A stretch of DNA of 64,000 nt from Deltaproteobacteria bacterium RBG_13_43_22. Lineage in GTDB: Bacteria; Desulfobacterota; RBG-13-43-22. The DNA lies in the NCBI GenBank assembly GCA_001797675.1, contig MGQB01000025.1, forward strand, positions 1 to 64,000, written 5' to 3'. This document shows, in pieces, positions 8,533-17,247 of this stretch (the first letter of the stretch is position 1; each line of letters begins with the position of its first letter). A model generated the notes under the pieces. The model saw only the letters and a list, made by a program, of their open reading frames with translations, searched no databases and was not told the origin of the DNA. The translations under genes and the position numbers were made by a program.

Positions 8533-9156
8533 ATGGAAGCCGGTTCGGTAAAAAAGATTTTGTTTCCCTCGGGGGCTCTATTTCTGGAAGGCCTGCTGAT
8601 CCAAGGTGAATTGTCCAAGGCCGTTGTCGTCTCTCATCCCCATCCTCTGTATGGCGGGGATATGCATAATTATGTTGTTACTCTCATCGCCCGAACTTTT
8701 GAAGAGTCGGGTTGGACGAGTTTACGCTTTAATTTTCGTGGGGTCGGCCGGAGCCAGGGGGATTTCGATCAAGGAGTAGGAGAGGCAGACGACGTTTCCG
8801 CCGCCGTGGCCTATCTGAAAGGATTGGGCCTGCAACCTATTGTTCTGGCCGGTTACTCCTTTGGGGCCTGGGTCAATGCCCAAGCGGCCTTGATGCATCC
8901 GGACGTTCAGAGATCAATTCTGGTTTCCCCTCCGATTGGCATGATGGATTTTTCTTTTTTAGCTCAAGATAATAAAACCCGCCTGATTATTGTCGGTGAT
9001 CAGGACCCTTACTCTCCTGTTTCCAAAATAAAAAATTTAGTCTGTTCGATGACAACACCTCCCCCCATCAAAATCGTTAAAGGAGCGGATCATTTCTTTT
9101 CTTTCGGCTCGGAAGAATTGACGGCAGCCATAACAGCGATCCAACCCTCCCTATGA
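8533..9156 (+). CDS. Alpha/beta-hydrolase, COG2945-like
   Basis: 207 aa from ATG 8533 (AAGGAAA 7 nt upstream; ATG 8518 lacks spacing). Typical of the small family with SHPHPLYGGDMHN near the start, the oxyanion loop RFNFRGVGRSQG, nucleophile GYSFGA (GxSxG), acid VGDQDPYSP and a catalytic His in KGADHFF. Cytosolic, substrate unknown. The stop overlaps the next gene's ATG (ATGA), so it is translationally coupled to the AmpG-like transporter. Confidence 0.85.
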   Translation: MEAGSVKKILFPSGALFLEGLLIQGELSKAVVVSHPHPLYGGDMHNYVVTLIARTFEESGWTSLRFNFRGVGRSQGDFDQGVGEADDVSAAVAYLKGLGLQPIVLAGYSFGAWVNAQAALMHPDVQRSILVSPPIGMMDFSFLAQDNKTRLIIVGDQDPYSPVSKIKNLVCSMTTPPPIKIVKGADHFFSFGSEELTAAITAIQPSL

Positions 9157-10439
9157 ATCTGAAAAAACCGGGCGTCTGGGTCTTCAGCACCTACCTGGCC
9201 GAAGGTCTTCCTTATTCGATCATCCGGATCCTTTCGTCGGTCTTCTTTACCGACATCGGCATGAAGGAACGTTACATCGGATATTTGAATTTTCTTGGCA
9301 TACCCTGGAACCTGAAATTTCTTTGGGCCCCCTTTCTGGATATCCTTGGAAAGAAAAGGACCTGGATGATCGCAGTGCAGGCCATCATCACCGTCTTGAT
9401 CATCGGCGTCTCCTACAGTTGTTTTATCGCCGCCCGGCAAACCGATGCCGGCTTGATCCTGGCGATCATTTCGGGGACCTTTATCTTACTGGCTTTCCTC
9501 TCAGCGACCAACGACATCGCCATTGACGGATATTATATGGAAGGTCTGACCGACCCCAAGGAACAGGCCGCTTATACCGGGTACCGTGTTTTTGCCTACA
9601 GGCTGGCGGTTATTCTGGTCCGCAGCGGATTTGTGGCCCTGGCAGCCTTCACCGCTGCCAGGCTCGGCGGTGCCGATAAATACCGGCCCTGGGGTTATGC
9701 CTTCGGGGCGGCAGCCGTCACCATGCTCTTGATCACACTTTTCCATATCTGGCAGCTTCCCCGATTCGAGAAGGATCGCTCCCTGGCGTCTAGATCATTG
9801 CCTAAAATTACACGGGAATTCGGCCGCGCCTTCAGCACCTACTTTGAACAGGAGAGGGTGGTCCTGGTCATTCTCTTCATCATTACCTATAAAATAGGCG
9901 ATGAGATCCTTTTTTCTATGGGGACACCCTTTCTCATGCGGGAGTTGGGAGTGACCAAAGCCCAGCTTTCCTGGGTTGGCGGGATCCTGGGGGCCTTGGG
10001 CGCCATTGCCGGAACCTCCATCGGGGGGATTTGGATCAAGAAAAAAGGTTTGAAAAAAGCCATCTGGCCCCTTACTATTCTCATGAACTTCAATATCTGG
10101 GCCTATATCTGGCTGGCCTGGTCCTTACCCTCGGCGGCAACGACCTTTGGTTTGGCCGTTATTGCGGCGGTGCACGGCTACGAACAAATGGCCGCCGGGC
10201 TGGGTAACGCCGTATTGATCGTCTATATTTTGCGGACCTGTAAACCGGAGTTCAAGGCCTCCCACTATGCCGTGGGTTCGGCGATCATGTCTATTTTTTC
10301 CACCTTTTTCGGCGGATTCGGCGGTGTTATTGTGGAAAAAATGGGCTACCTGAATATGTTCCTCCTGGCCTTCGGGGCCTCGATCCCGGCCATGCTGCTT
10401 ATGTTCTGGGTACCCATAGGGGAAGAGGGAGAAAGCTGA
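9153..10439 (+). CDS. MFS transporter, AmpG (muropeptide permease)-like
   Basis: 428 aa with about 12 hydrophobic segments. The N-terminus FSTYLAEGLPYSIIRILSSV and the loop FLWAPFLDILGKKRTWM match the AmpG/acetyl-CoA transporter branch of the major facilitator superfamily. SATNDIAIDGYYMEGL fits the family's ATQDIAVDGYA motif. Real AmpG imports anhydromuropeptides for recycling. Neither a lytic nor an AmpD gene is next to it, so the substrate is open. It overlaps the upstream hydrolase by 4 nt and is 1 nt from the ABC ATPase start. Confidence 0.8.
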   Translation: MNLKKPGVWVFSTYLAEGLPYSIIRILSSVFFTDIGMKERYIGYLNFLGIPWNLKFLWAPFLDILGKKRTWMIAVQAIITVLIIGVSYSCFIAARQTDAGLILAIISGTFILLAFLSATNDIAIDGYYMEGLTDPKEQAAYTGYRVFAYRLAVILVRSGFVALAAFTAARLGGADKYRPWGYAFGAAAVTMLLITLFHIWQLPRFEKDRSLASRSLPKITREFGRAFSTYFEQERVVLVILFIITYKIGDEILFSMGTPFLMRELGVTKAQLSWVGGILGALGAIAGTSIGGIWIKKKGLKKAIWPLTILMNFNIWAYIWLAWSLPSAATTFGLAVIAAVHGYEQMAAGLGNAVLIVYILRTCKPEFKASHYAVGSAIMSIFSTFFGGFGGVIVEKMGYLNMFLLAFGASIPAMLLMFWVPIGEEGES

Positions 10440-10440
10440 A

Positions 10441-11361
10441 GTGTCTTTTGTGGATCCGGTGATTAAGGCCGAAAACCTGACCAAATGTTTCCCGGATATG
10501 ACGGCCGTGGATCGGATCTCCTTTGAGATCCGGGCCGGGGAGTGCTTTGGTTTTTTAGGGCCTAACGGCGCCGGCAAGACCAGCACGATCCGGATGATCT
10601 ATGGTTTTTCTCCCATAACCGACGGCCGTCTGCTGGTCTTTGGAAAAGACATCCGAACCCATTTCCGCGAGATCAAGGCCAGGACCGGGGTTTGCCAGCA
10701 GGAAAACAACCTCGACCCGGATCTTACTGTTTGGGAAAACCTGCTTGTCTATGCCCGCTATTTTTCTCTCCCCAGGGATACAGCCCGCCAGCGGGCCGAA
10801 GAATGGCTGACCTTTATGGGTCTGATCCATAAAAGGCAGGCCCGAATCCCTGAACTCTCCGGCGGTCTCATGCGCCGCCTGGTCATCGCCCGGGCCTTGA
10901 TCCATAATCCTGACCTGCTGATTCTGGACGAACCCACCACCGGACTGGACCCCCAGTCCAGGCACCAGGTCTGGGAACAGGTAAGGCAGCTTAAGGCCAA
11001 GGGGCTTTGCATCCTGCTGACCACTCACTATATGGATGAAGCCGAACAGATCTGCGACCGCCTGGTGATTATGGATCAGGGACATATCCTGGTGGAGGGC
11101 GAACCCCTTTCCCTCATCCGCCGGCATATCGGCGGGAATGTGATCGAAGTTGAAAATCCAGGCCGACCGCTGACGGATTTTCTGGAGGCCCGACAGATTC
11201 CTTTTGAACAGCTCCCGCACCTTTTGCTGATCCCGACCCGGGAAGGGGAAAAATTATTCCGTCAGATCTCCGATGAATACTGCACCGGTGGTTGTACCCT
11301 GCGCATGGCCACCCTGGAAGACGTGTTCTTAAAATTTACCGGCCGGGGGCTCCGAGAATGA
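10441..11361 (+). CDS. ABC-2 exporter ATP-binding protein, NodI/DrrA-like
   Basis: 306 aa, GTG start 1 nt after the MFS stop. Walker A GPNGAGKTS, Q-loop VCQQENNLDPDLTVWENLL, signature LSGGLMRRL and Walker B LLILDEPTTGLDP followed by the TTHYMDEAE H-loop are all intact. Order and motif style match NodI/DrrA-type ATPases that pair with a separate ABC-2 permease. It overlaps the permease gene by 4 nt. It powers export of an unknown lipophilic or oligosaccharide substrate. Confidence 0.9.
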   Translation: MSFVDPVIKAENLTKCFPDMTAVDRISFEIRAGECFGFLGPNGAGKTSTIRMIYGFSPITDGRLLVFGKDIRTHFREIKARTGVCQQENNLDPDLTVWENLLVYARYFSLPRDTARQRAEEWLTFMGLIHKRQARIPELSGGLMRRLVIARALIHNPDLLILDEPTTGLDPQSRHQVWEQVRQLKAKGLCILLTTHYMDEAEQICDRLVIMDQGHILVEGEPLSLIRRHIGGNVIEVENPGRPLTDFLEARQIPFEQLPHLLLIPTREGEKLFRQISDEYCTGGCTLRMATLEDVFLKFTGRGLRE

Positions 11362-12218
11362 ATCCCCATACCCCGACCTTCGAACCCCCTGCGCTCGGAC
11401 CCGAGGTTTCTGTCTGCGCGAAACGTATATACAAGCTGTCTGCCAATAAAATCACCTGGCGTTTTATCCGGGTCTGGCAGCGTAACTGGGATGTCTATAT
11501 CAAAACCTGGAAGATCAATTTCCTGCCCCCGGTTTTAGAACCGATCTTTTATCTTTTGGCCTTTGGGGCGGGACTGGGGTACCTGGTAGGACAACTGAAC
11601 TTCGCCGGTCGTCCGGTCAGTTATGTGGTTTTTATCGCCCCGGGACTTTTGGCCATCAATATCATGCAGAATGCCTTTTTTGAAACCACCTACGCCTCTT
11701 ATGTGCGTATGTATTATCAAAAGACCTTTGACGCCATCATGGCCACCCCGTTGACGGTAGAAGAGGTTATCCTGGGTGAAATTATGTGGGGGGCCAGTCG
11801 TTCCTTGATGGCCACGGCCTTGATGATGATCATCCTATCCTTTTTCGGGCTACTGATCTATCCCTGGTCTCTGGGGATACTCCTGGTCTCCCTGATTGGA
11901 GGTCTGGTCTTTGCATCTGCGGGCATGTGCTTTACGGCCCTGATGCCCAACATCGAAGCCTTCAACCTCCCGGTATTTCTTTTCATCACCCCTATGTTTC
12001 TTTTTTCCGGGACCTTTTTCCCGTTGGATCAGCTTCCCTTCTGGGCCAGGATACTGGCCTGGATCTTTCCCCTGACCCATGTTGTGGAACTGACCCGGGC
12101 TTTGGCTTTAAATATCCTTTCCCTGAACCAATTTTGGAACTTCTTGTATCTCTTGATTTTCTGCTTGATAACCCTCCCCTTATCTTTACGCCTGATGGTC
12201 CGCCGCCTGATCCAATAG
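11358..12218 (+). CDS. ABC-2 type permease, NodJ-like
   Basis: 286 aa from the ATG at 11358, which overlaps the ATPase stop (ATGA); a longer frame from 11292 would overlap too far. Six hydrophobic segments. The motifs FLPPVLEPIFYLLAFGAGLG and FSGTFFPLDQLPFWARI are characteristic of NodJ/ABC-2 exporters. It forms the membrane half of the exporter with the preceding ATPase and ends the four-gene overlapping operon that starts at 8533. Confidence 0.88.
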   Translation: MNPHTPTFEPPALGPEVSVCAKRIYKLSANKITWRFIRVWQRNWDVYIKTWKINFLPPVLEPIFYLLAFGAGLGYLVGQLNFAGRPVSYVVFIAPGLLAINIMQNAFFETTYASYVRMYYQKTFDAIMATPLTVEEVILGEIMWGASRSLMATALMMIILSFFGLLIYPWSLGILLVSLIGGLVFASAGMCFTALMPNIEAFNLPVFLFITPMFLFSGTFFPLDQLPFWARILAWIFPLTHVVELTRALALNILSLNQFWNFLYLLIFCLITLPLSLRLMVRRLIQ

Positions 12219-12377
12219 CTTTTGAATCTCTCTTTTGCCTTGTTTCTGAAATACTTTTAGATATATCTTTTGCGAATTAAAAAGTATAGTCGGAGGAGAC
12301 AATCCGGGAAAAACTATTGATCAACCGGTTTATCTTTCAATTCTTTAATAAAAAACTGCTTTGGGGAGAGGACAACC

Positions 12378-12734
12378 ATGATTGTCAGACAGGCGGAGGT
12401 CGTCCCATTCGATTTTTATGGTTTGGAGATACGCGATTACACGGCCAGGCAGGAGGGAAGTTCCTCCGTTGCTGAAATCATCGTCCCCGGCGGTGCCGGT
12501 CACCCGGAAGCCTGGTCGAAACGATCCGACAAGTATTATTACCTGATATCGGGACAAATATTGTTTAACATTGACGGCGATCCTATAACACTCAATGCCG
12601 GTGATTTGTGCGTTATAAAAAAGGGGCAGCATTTCTCGTATTCCAACAACAGCGTGGAACCGGCGAGGATGATCCTGGTTCATACGCCATCATTCGATCT
12701 CGAGTCCGAGGTCATCATGGAATACAAGGCCTAA
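12378..12734 (+). CDS. Small single-domain cupin protein
   Basis: 118 aa. A double-stranded beta-helix pattern is visible: GHPEAWSKRSDKYYYLISGQ (first cupin motif, H and E/K ligands degenerate), then LNAGDLCVIKKGQHFSYSN (second motif, PGDxxxIPxGxxH-like). The ATG follows GGGGAGAGG 8 nt upstream. Function unknown; cupins range from sugar isomerases to metal-dependent dioxygenases. It is separated by 159 nt from the ABC permease and probably not part of that operon. Confidence 0.7.
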   Translation: MIVRQAEVVPFDFYGLEIRDYTARQEGSSSVAEIIVPGGAGHPEAWSKRSDKYYYLISGQILFNIDGDPITLNAGDLCVIKKGQHFSYSNNSVEPARMILVHTPSFDLESEVIMEYKA

Positions 12735-12786
12735 CCCAATTTAGTTTTTAGCCACGGACCCACACGGGCAACTAAGGATTAAACAG

Positions 12787-13224
12787 ATGAATTTGATCTG
12801 GGGAATAATTCTCATCATCTTTACCATGATTTTAGGTTGGTTCGCGCAAATCATCAATGCACTTTCGCCAACATTGGCCGGGCGGTTAGGGTTGAACGAG
12901 CCTGAATCCGACGTGGACCCAACATTTTTCGTGGACACGCGGGGCGAGGCGATTTGGGATGTCATGATCATCTGGACATTGCCAGTTGCAGGTATACTAC
13001 TCATTTTGAACAGTCCATTGTGGGCCTATTTTGGGTTAGTTGGCGGTGGAAGCTATCTGTACTTCGCCGGGCGAGGCATTGTGGTTCGGCTGGTGATGCA
13101 ACGCCAGGCAATTCGTGTTGGGAAGTCAGGAACCTTGAAACTATATTTTCTATTCCTGATTCTTTGGGGATTGATAGCCGTGGTCACGATTATCTTAGCC
13201 GTAGCGGCGTTGCCCCACCCTTGA
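12787..13224 (+). CDS. Membrane protein of unknown function, about four helices
   Basis: 145 aa. Hydrophobic stretches lie at about 3-25 (LIWGIILIIFTMILGWFA), 58-78, 80-97 and 119-142. A short soluble loop with SDVDPTFFVDTRGEAIWD lies between the first two. AAGGA lies upstream of the ATG. No family recognised. Confidence 0.6.
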   Translation: MNLIWGIILIIFTMILGWFAQIINALSPTLAGRLGLNEPESDVDPTFFVDTRGEAIWDVMIIWTLPVAGILLILNSPLWAYFGLVGGGSYLYFAGRGIVVRLVMQRQAIRVGKSGTLKLYFLFLILWGLIAVVTIILAVAALPHP

Positions 13225-13819
13225 TAAGTTACCGATTATCAAGCTGTAAATAAAGGGGACAACGGTCCTATTTATTGATAATAAATAAATAAATAGATAA
13301 ACAGAACCGGCCCCTTTATTACCTTTTCTCAGGCGCATCCTCTCCTATTCTCTTTTTCTCAATTCACAGAAATTACCCAATCAAGGATCCAAGTGTCCTT
13401 TCGGAGTCAGAGGGCTCCATTGATGAAATGCACAAAGAATTGTGAAAGTGTGCACATCGTTTTGTGCAAAAGCCCATCCATCTCAATTACTGAATAAACC
13501 ATAACTACTTGAAATACAAATGGTAAATTGATATGGCACATATTTTGTAAATATTAATAAATATTAAATTGAAAGAAGATAAATTAAAAACCAATGAGTT
13601 AACGTAATCCGGGGAGTCCAAAATTATTTCTTAGGGGAAAAATAGAATCTGCGACCGTTTAATGATGACAAGAAAGTAAATAAGGTCGCCCACCAAGTAA
13701 TTTGAGAGGGATGAGGCAATAAGACTTCCGTACCATTCAACTTTTCGTTGCGCGCCAGTAAGTTGTCTCAGCAATCTCCCAATTTCTTTCCAAGAACATA
13801 TAAACATAAGGAGGGCAAA
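13225..13819. other. AT-rich spacer with REP-like motifs, no gene
   Basis: A long AT-rich stretch (TAAATAAATAAATAG near 13281) carrying two inverted GGGGAC/GGCCCC motifs, then stop-rich sequence to the metalloprotease ribosome-binding site (AAGGAGGG, 13808-13815). No convincing ORF or promoter was seen. Confidence 0.5.
13249..13321. repeat. Inverted REP-like pair
   Basis: AATAAAGGGGAC (13249-13260, reading toward the left) and GGCCCCTTTATTA (13309-13321) form an inverted pair separated by about 48 AT-rich bases. A third copy, CAACCGTCCCCTTTATTA (17201-17218), lies beyond the metalloprotease gene. Motifs of this form are typical of REP elements mobilised by RAYT transposases; no RAYT gene is present here. 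Confidence 0.5.
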
Positions 13820-16726
13820 ATGAGCAAGAAAGACACGAAATCACCTTTGCGGATAGCGGGTACGGTGACCACGTATGCCACCCACGAACCTGTGCCGGAG
13901 ATCTCGGTAACCGTTGTGGCATCGGCCCTACCAAAGAGCCCTAACTTGGGTCGGGCGCTTACAGACAAGAACGGTCATTATGAGGTGAAGATCAAGCCGG
14001 AAAAGTTGAAACGCCTTGCCCATAAGGCAGACAAGCCGATTTCAGTCGTGCTGAGGCTTTCCGATGCTAATGGTCGTACCATTCTCACCACTACACAGCC
14101 CGTGCTGTTGCGTAGGGGAGCCAGCATCCGGGCGGACATGGCGGCGCCCTATCTGGAGCATGGCTTGGCCTGGCCGGATATGACCTACATCGCCGGGCAG
14201 CCCGTGAACCTGGTTGCCGCGGCCCGGCTTACCGCCGAGAATCTGGTGCAGGCTTATCTCTACCTGCGTAAGCGCACGAAGAAGCTTTCGCGATCCACGC
14301 TGGTGCGCCGCGCCCTGCCGGGCCTTTTCGTCAGGCCAAAGCGGGGAGACGACTGCGCAGAGGGCCGTCTTGAGGTTATCCGTTTCTTGCTGGCCGAGCG
14401 CGGCAGGGAAACCGACCTGGATGAAGTGGACGCCGACGACTTCCCGGCCGGTACCACAATTCATGAGTTTTACACTCCAAAAATTCTGGTGAAGTACACA
14501 ACCGACGCTGGCTCAATTCATAGAGTGGATCCCACCGTGCCCGCCACCGACGCCCCCCGATATCTCCGGGACGGCACCACCCTCGTCGGCAACGTTCACT
14601 CCGACCTGGCAGACCTGCAGGCACTCGATCCCGCCAACACCGAGGTTGCACCAACCTGGGTGCAGGAAGTCGGGCTCATCGCCGAGTATGCCCTCACGCA
14701 GTACCTTACGCCCGCTTTCGGTGTCAGAGATCCGCGTGCCGGTGCAGCCCGGATGGAATATCGCATCCTGGAGCAGGGAGTCGGTTATGCCGGAGGGACT
14801 TCTCCGAGTTGGAGCCATATTGAGGTGGATCCCGGCAACTCCTACGACCAGAATCTGAACACAACACCCCATGAGTTGTTCCACCAGGTGCAGTATCGCT
14901 ACAACAGCACCACCAGCCGCTCCGGCATTTACGGCCTGATCCGGGAAGGTGGCGCCAGGCTCGTTGAAGACTGCCTTGATGATCTGTCTAATAGGTATGT
15001 AGACAACGCACAAGACGTTTTCAACGATCCTACCCAGTCCATTGTCGACTCGCCTTCGGTGGGCACGGTGGTGGCAAGCAGCACCCCGATCAAATACGGC
15101 CTGGGCCTCTTCTGGAAACACATGGCGGAACAACACAGCACTATAACCACCGAACCCGTCGTCGGCTTTGACGCCTATCGCAAGGCGCTTGAGGCCTCGG
15201 CCACGGTGGAGGCCGGCGACCCGGGCATCGGTTATGACCCGCCGACCTTGCGCACCGCCCGCAATAACATGACCTGGTATGGCAGCTTCGACCAGTTCTT
15301 CTACTACGACCCGGCCCAGACCGAACTGGGATGCCACGAAACGACGTGGGCCAATTACCTTATCGCCAACTACCTTCACGGCACCGCCAGCCCCACCCCC
15401 GACGCACGATTCGATTATCTCGAAGATGACGAGGCGGTGACCTGGGCCGGCTCACCTGTGGCCCACTTGGCGGATCTTCAAGCCGCCGTGCTGGCCGGCG
15501 ATTCAATCGCCCTCACCCAGGGCGCCAGCGTCGCACGCAATGTGGTCGGCTTCAAAGCATGGGCGTCCCGTTACTACCGCATCACGCCCAGCGGTGTGCC
15601 GGGACCGCGGCTGCTCCGCGTGAACTTCAATGCCGCCGCCGGCATGACCGATCCCCTGCTGCAGATACTGCTGCTGGGACCGGGCAACGCTCTGGTAGAC
15701 ATCCACCGGTCGGACAAAGCCATCTACAGTAAAACCGTCAATATGGACGGCCTCAGCGCCGTCGTCGTCATCGCGGCCAGCCGCGCCAATCCCGGCGACT
15801 TCGGCCTTCAGTTTGACGAAGTGGCCGCCGCCTCCGACACCATGATCACCCGCTGGAACAGCGCGGTCGGCACCGAATACGAAACCGATCCGCACGGCTG
15901 GTCTTGGACCTGGATTTCGCCGGACGTCATGGTGGATAACGACAGCGACGACCTGGCCGATACCACCGTCTACTTCAGCACGAACAACACGCTCAAGGTG
16001 CGGCTGCGCAATCGCGGCAACCAGGCGGTCGGCAATATCCAGATTGATTTCTGGTACCAGAAAGCCACTCCATTCCTCACCTCTGCCGGATGGGTGCCGC
16101 TTCAGAACGCAGCCCTGGTCACACAGCAGCTCACCGGCCAGAGCCTGGCGGCAAAGGGCGATGCGACGGGCAACGATGTGAAATGGTTCAGCGTAGATTG
16201 GGCGCCGGTGGACGACGGCACGCACCATCCGCACTGGTGCGTAAAGGTCCTCATCACCGTTCCGGGCGAACCCAACAACGACAACAAGATGGCCCTGTGC
16301 AACTTTGCCAACGTAATCCCCGACAGTGACGACGACGTGATCGGCTTACTGGAACGCCTGCCCGAACTCCGCACGGAATCCCGCATTCTGGTCATTCCCC
16401 GCGGGCCGCGCTGGACATTCCGGACGCCGAGCCTGGACAAGCCGTCCGCAAAAACCCGCAAGCCCGTCTTCGCCGGCGAACCGACGCCCCATGTGCTTAT
16501 GCCCTCGCGGGTGCGCATGGCAAACCTCAAGCTTCGCCGGTGCAGGCTCGTGGAATGGGACAGAAAGGTCCGGCAGCCTAAGCCGCAGCCAGGGCGTTTC
16601 TATCGGGTCGATCCGCGCACATTGCCGCCCGGGGTAAACCCCGAGACACTGGTGACCGTGGCGCAGTCCGTGGATGGGCGCGTGACTGGAGGCGTAACCT
16701 TTCAAATCAGTCTGAAGGATACCTAG
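13820..16726 (+). CDS. Putative zinc metalloprotease with TTR-like N-terminus and CARDB-like C-terminus
   Basis: 968 aa from ATG 13820 with an AAGGAGGG ribosome-binding site (an in-frame start at 13748 has none). Residues 10-100 look like a carboxypeptidase-regulatory/transthyretin fold (RIAGTVTTYATHEPVPEISV). A gluzincin-like zinc motif HELFH is at 351-355, followed by Glu376 in REGGARLVED, a plausible third ligand 25 residues on. Residues 710-840 resemble a CARDB/beta-sandwich domain (NNTLKVRLRNRGNQAVGNI). No Sec signal is visible at MSKKDTKSPLRIAG, so export would need another route. The gene is clearly GC-richer than its AT-rich flanks, suggesting transfer. The protease call rests on HExxH plus context; enzymatic activity is inferred. 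Confidence 0.6.
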   Translation: MSKKDTKSPLRIAGTVTTYATHEPVPEISVTVVASALPKSPNLGRALTDKNGHYEVKIKPEKLKRLAHKADKPISVVLRLSDANGRTILTTTQPVLLRRGASIRADMAAPYLEHGLAWPDMTYIAGQPVNLVAAARLTAENLVQAYLYLRKRTKKLSRSTLVRRALPGLFVRPKRGDDCAEGRLEVIRFLLAERGRETDLDEVDADDFPAGTTIHEFYTPKILVKYTTDAGSIHRVDPTVPATDAPRYLRDGTTLVGNVHSDLADLQALDPANTEVAPTWVQEVGLIAEYALTQYLTPAFGVRDPRAGAARMEYRILEQGVGYAGGTSPSWSHIEVDPGNSYDQNLNTTPHELFHQVQYRYNSTTSRSGIYGLIREGGARLVEDCLDDLSNRYVDNAQDVFNDPTQSIVDSPSVGTVVASSTPIKYGLGLFWKHMAEQHSTITTEPVVGFDAYRKALEASATVEAGDPGIGYDPPTLRTARNNMTWYGSFDQFFYYDPAQTELGCHETTWANYLIANYLHGTASPTPDARFDYLEDDEAVTWAGSPVAHLADLQAAVLAGDSIALTQGASVARNVVGFKAWASRYYRITPSGVPGPRLLRVNFNAAAGMTDPLLQILLLGPGNALVDIHRSDKAIYSKTVNMDGLSAVVVIAASRANPGDFGLQFDEVAAASDTMITRWNSAVGTEYETDPHGWSWTWISPDVMVDNDSDDLADTTVYFSTNNTLKVRLRNRGNQAVGNIQIDFWYQKATPFLTSAGWVPLQNAALVTQQLTGQSLAAKGDATGNDVKWFSVDWAPVDDGTHHPHWCVKVLITVPGEPNNDNKMALCNFANVIPDSDDDVIGLLERLPELRTESRILVIPRGPRWTFRTPSLDKPSAKTRKPVFAGEPTPHVLMPSRVRMANLKLRRCRLVEWDRKVRQPKPQPGRFYRVDPRTLPPGVNPETLVTVAQSVDGRVTGGVTFQISLKDT

Positions 16727-16749
16727 GCCAATTGAATTATAATTTCATT

Positions 16750-16784
16750 TAGGTAACTCCCCGGCTTTGCCGGGGGTTTACCTA
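16750..16784 (+). terminator. Long hairpin after the metalloprotease gene
   Basis: TAGGTAA and TTACCTA flank CTCCCCGGC-TTT-GCCGGGGGT, giving about 15 pairs of 16. It lies 23 nt after the stop. The following U-run is poor, so it may act as an RNA-stabilising or repeat hairpin rather than a classic intrinsic terminator. Confidence 0.5.
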
Positions 16785-16900
16785 AGTTTGACTTTTCCGG
16801 GGGCAGGGATTGATCAATACTCAAAATGAGAGTAACAAAAATAATTTTCCTGTACCCAGACAAAGGTGTTATCCGAAAATGAATTAACCTGAGGACTGTC

Positions 16901-16920
16901 ATTCCGGCGAAAGCCGGAAT
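16901..16920. repeat. Palindromic REP-type repeat
   Basis: Perfect 8-bp stem with GAAA loop, ATTCCGGC-GAAA-GCCGGAAT. This palindrome is a widespread intergenic repeat in proteobacterial and related genomes. Confidence 0.7.
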
Positions 16921-17077
16921 ACAGAAACTTTCCACGGTTTGGCAAAACTCTGGACCCCCGTGCCTTCCCCGGACCCCGGATCAAGTCCAGGGCAGGCTCT
17001 GATCCGGGGTTCGTCGGGGTTGACGACTCTGAAGGCCTTTGTTTGTGAGCCCCTTTAAGGTGCTAATATTAATCAAG

Positions 17078-17096
17078 CCTCCGGCTCTGCCGGAGG
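17078..17096. repeat. GC-rich hairpin
   Basis: CCTCCGGC-TCT-GCCGGAGG, a perfect 8-bp stem. It resembles the 16750 hairpin in loop style (GGC-TNT-GCC), so the two may belong to one repeat family. Confidence 0.5.
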
Positions 17097-17200
17097 TCGA
17101 GTAACTAAATGTTACCAAGAGGATCATAGGATAAGGAATTGTATGAGTCGGAATCAGACCTGCTACTGTATGCTATGGATCCCGGTTCACAGAAATAGGT

Positions 17201-17218
17201 CAACCGTCCCCTTTATTA
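17201..17218 (+). repeat. REP-like motif, third copy
   Basis: CAACCGTCCCCTTTATTA, same family as 13249-13321. Together they bracket the GC-rich metalloprotease gene. Confidence 0.45.
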
Positions 17219-17247
17219 TGCGTGTTATTTCTTGGTAAATAAGGCGG

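Larger units (their letters stand above)
16727..17247. other. Repeat- and hairpin-rich spacer, no gene
   Basis: Contains a strong hairpin just after the metalloprotease (16750-16784), the widespread ATTCCGGC/GCCGGAAT palindrome (16901-16920), a CCCCGGATCA...TGATCCGGGG inverted pair (about 16972-17006), a CCTCCGGC/GCCGGAGG hairpin (17078-17096) and a REP-like motif (17201-17218). No supported ORF. Confidence 0.6.

Noticed and set aside
13225-13747. Possible RAYT transposase or IS fragment around the REP-like motifs
   Set aside because: No ORF with a HUH or other transposase motif exists in or near the spacer; only the repeat motifs can be supported.
14513-15379. 288-codon minus-strand frame in the metalloprotease gene
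   Set aside because: Ala/Gly/Val-rich antisense frame in GC-rich DNA; the sense strand has the HExxH motif, ribosome-binding site and domain structure.
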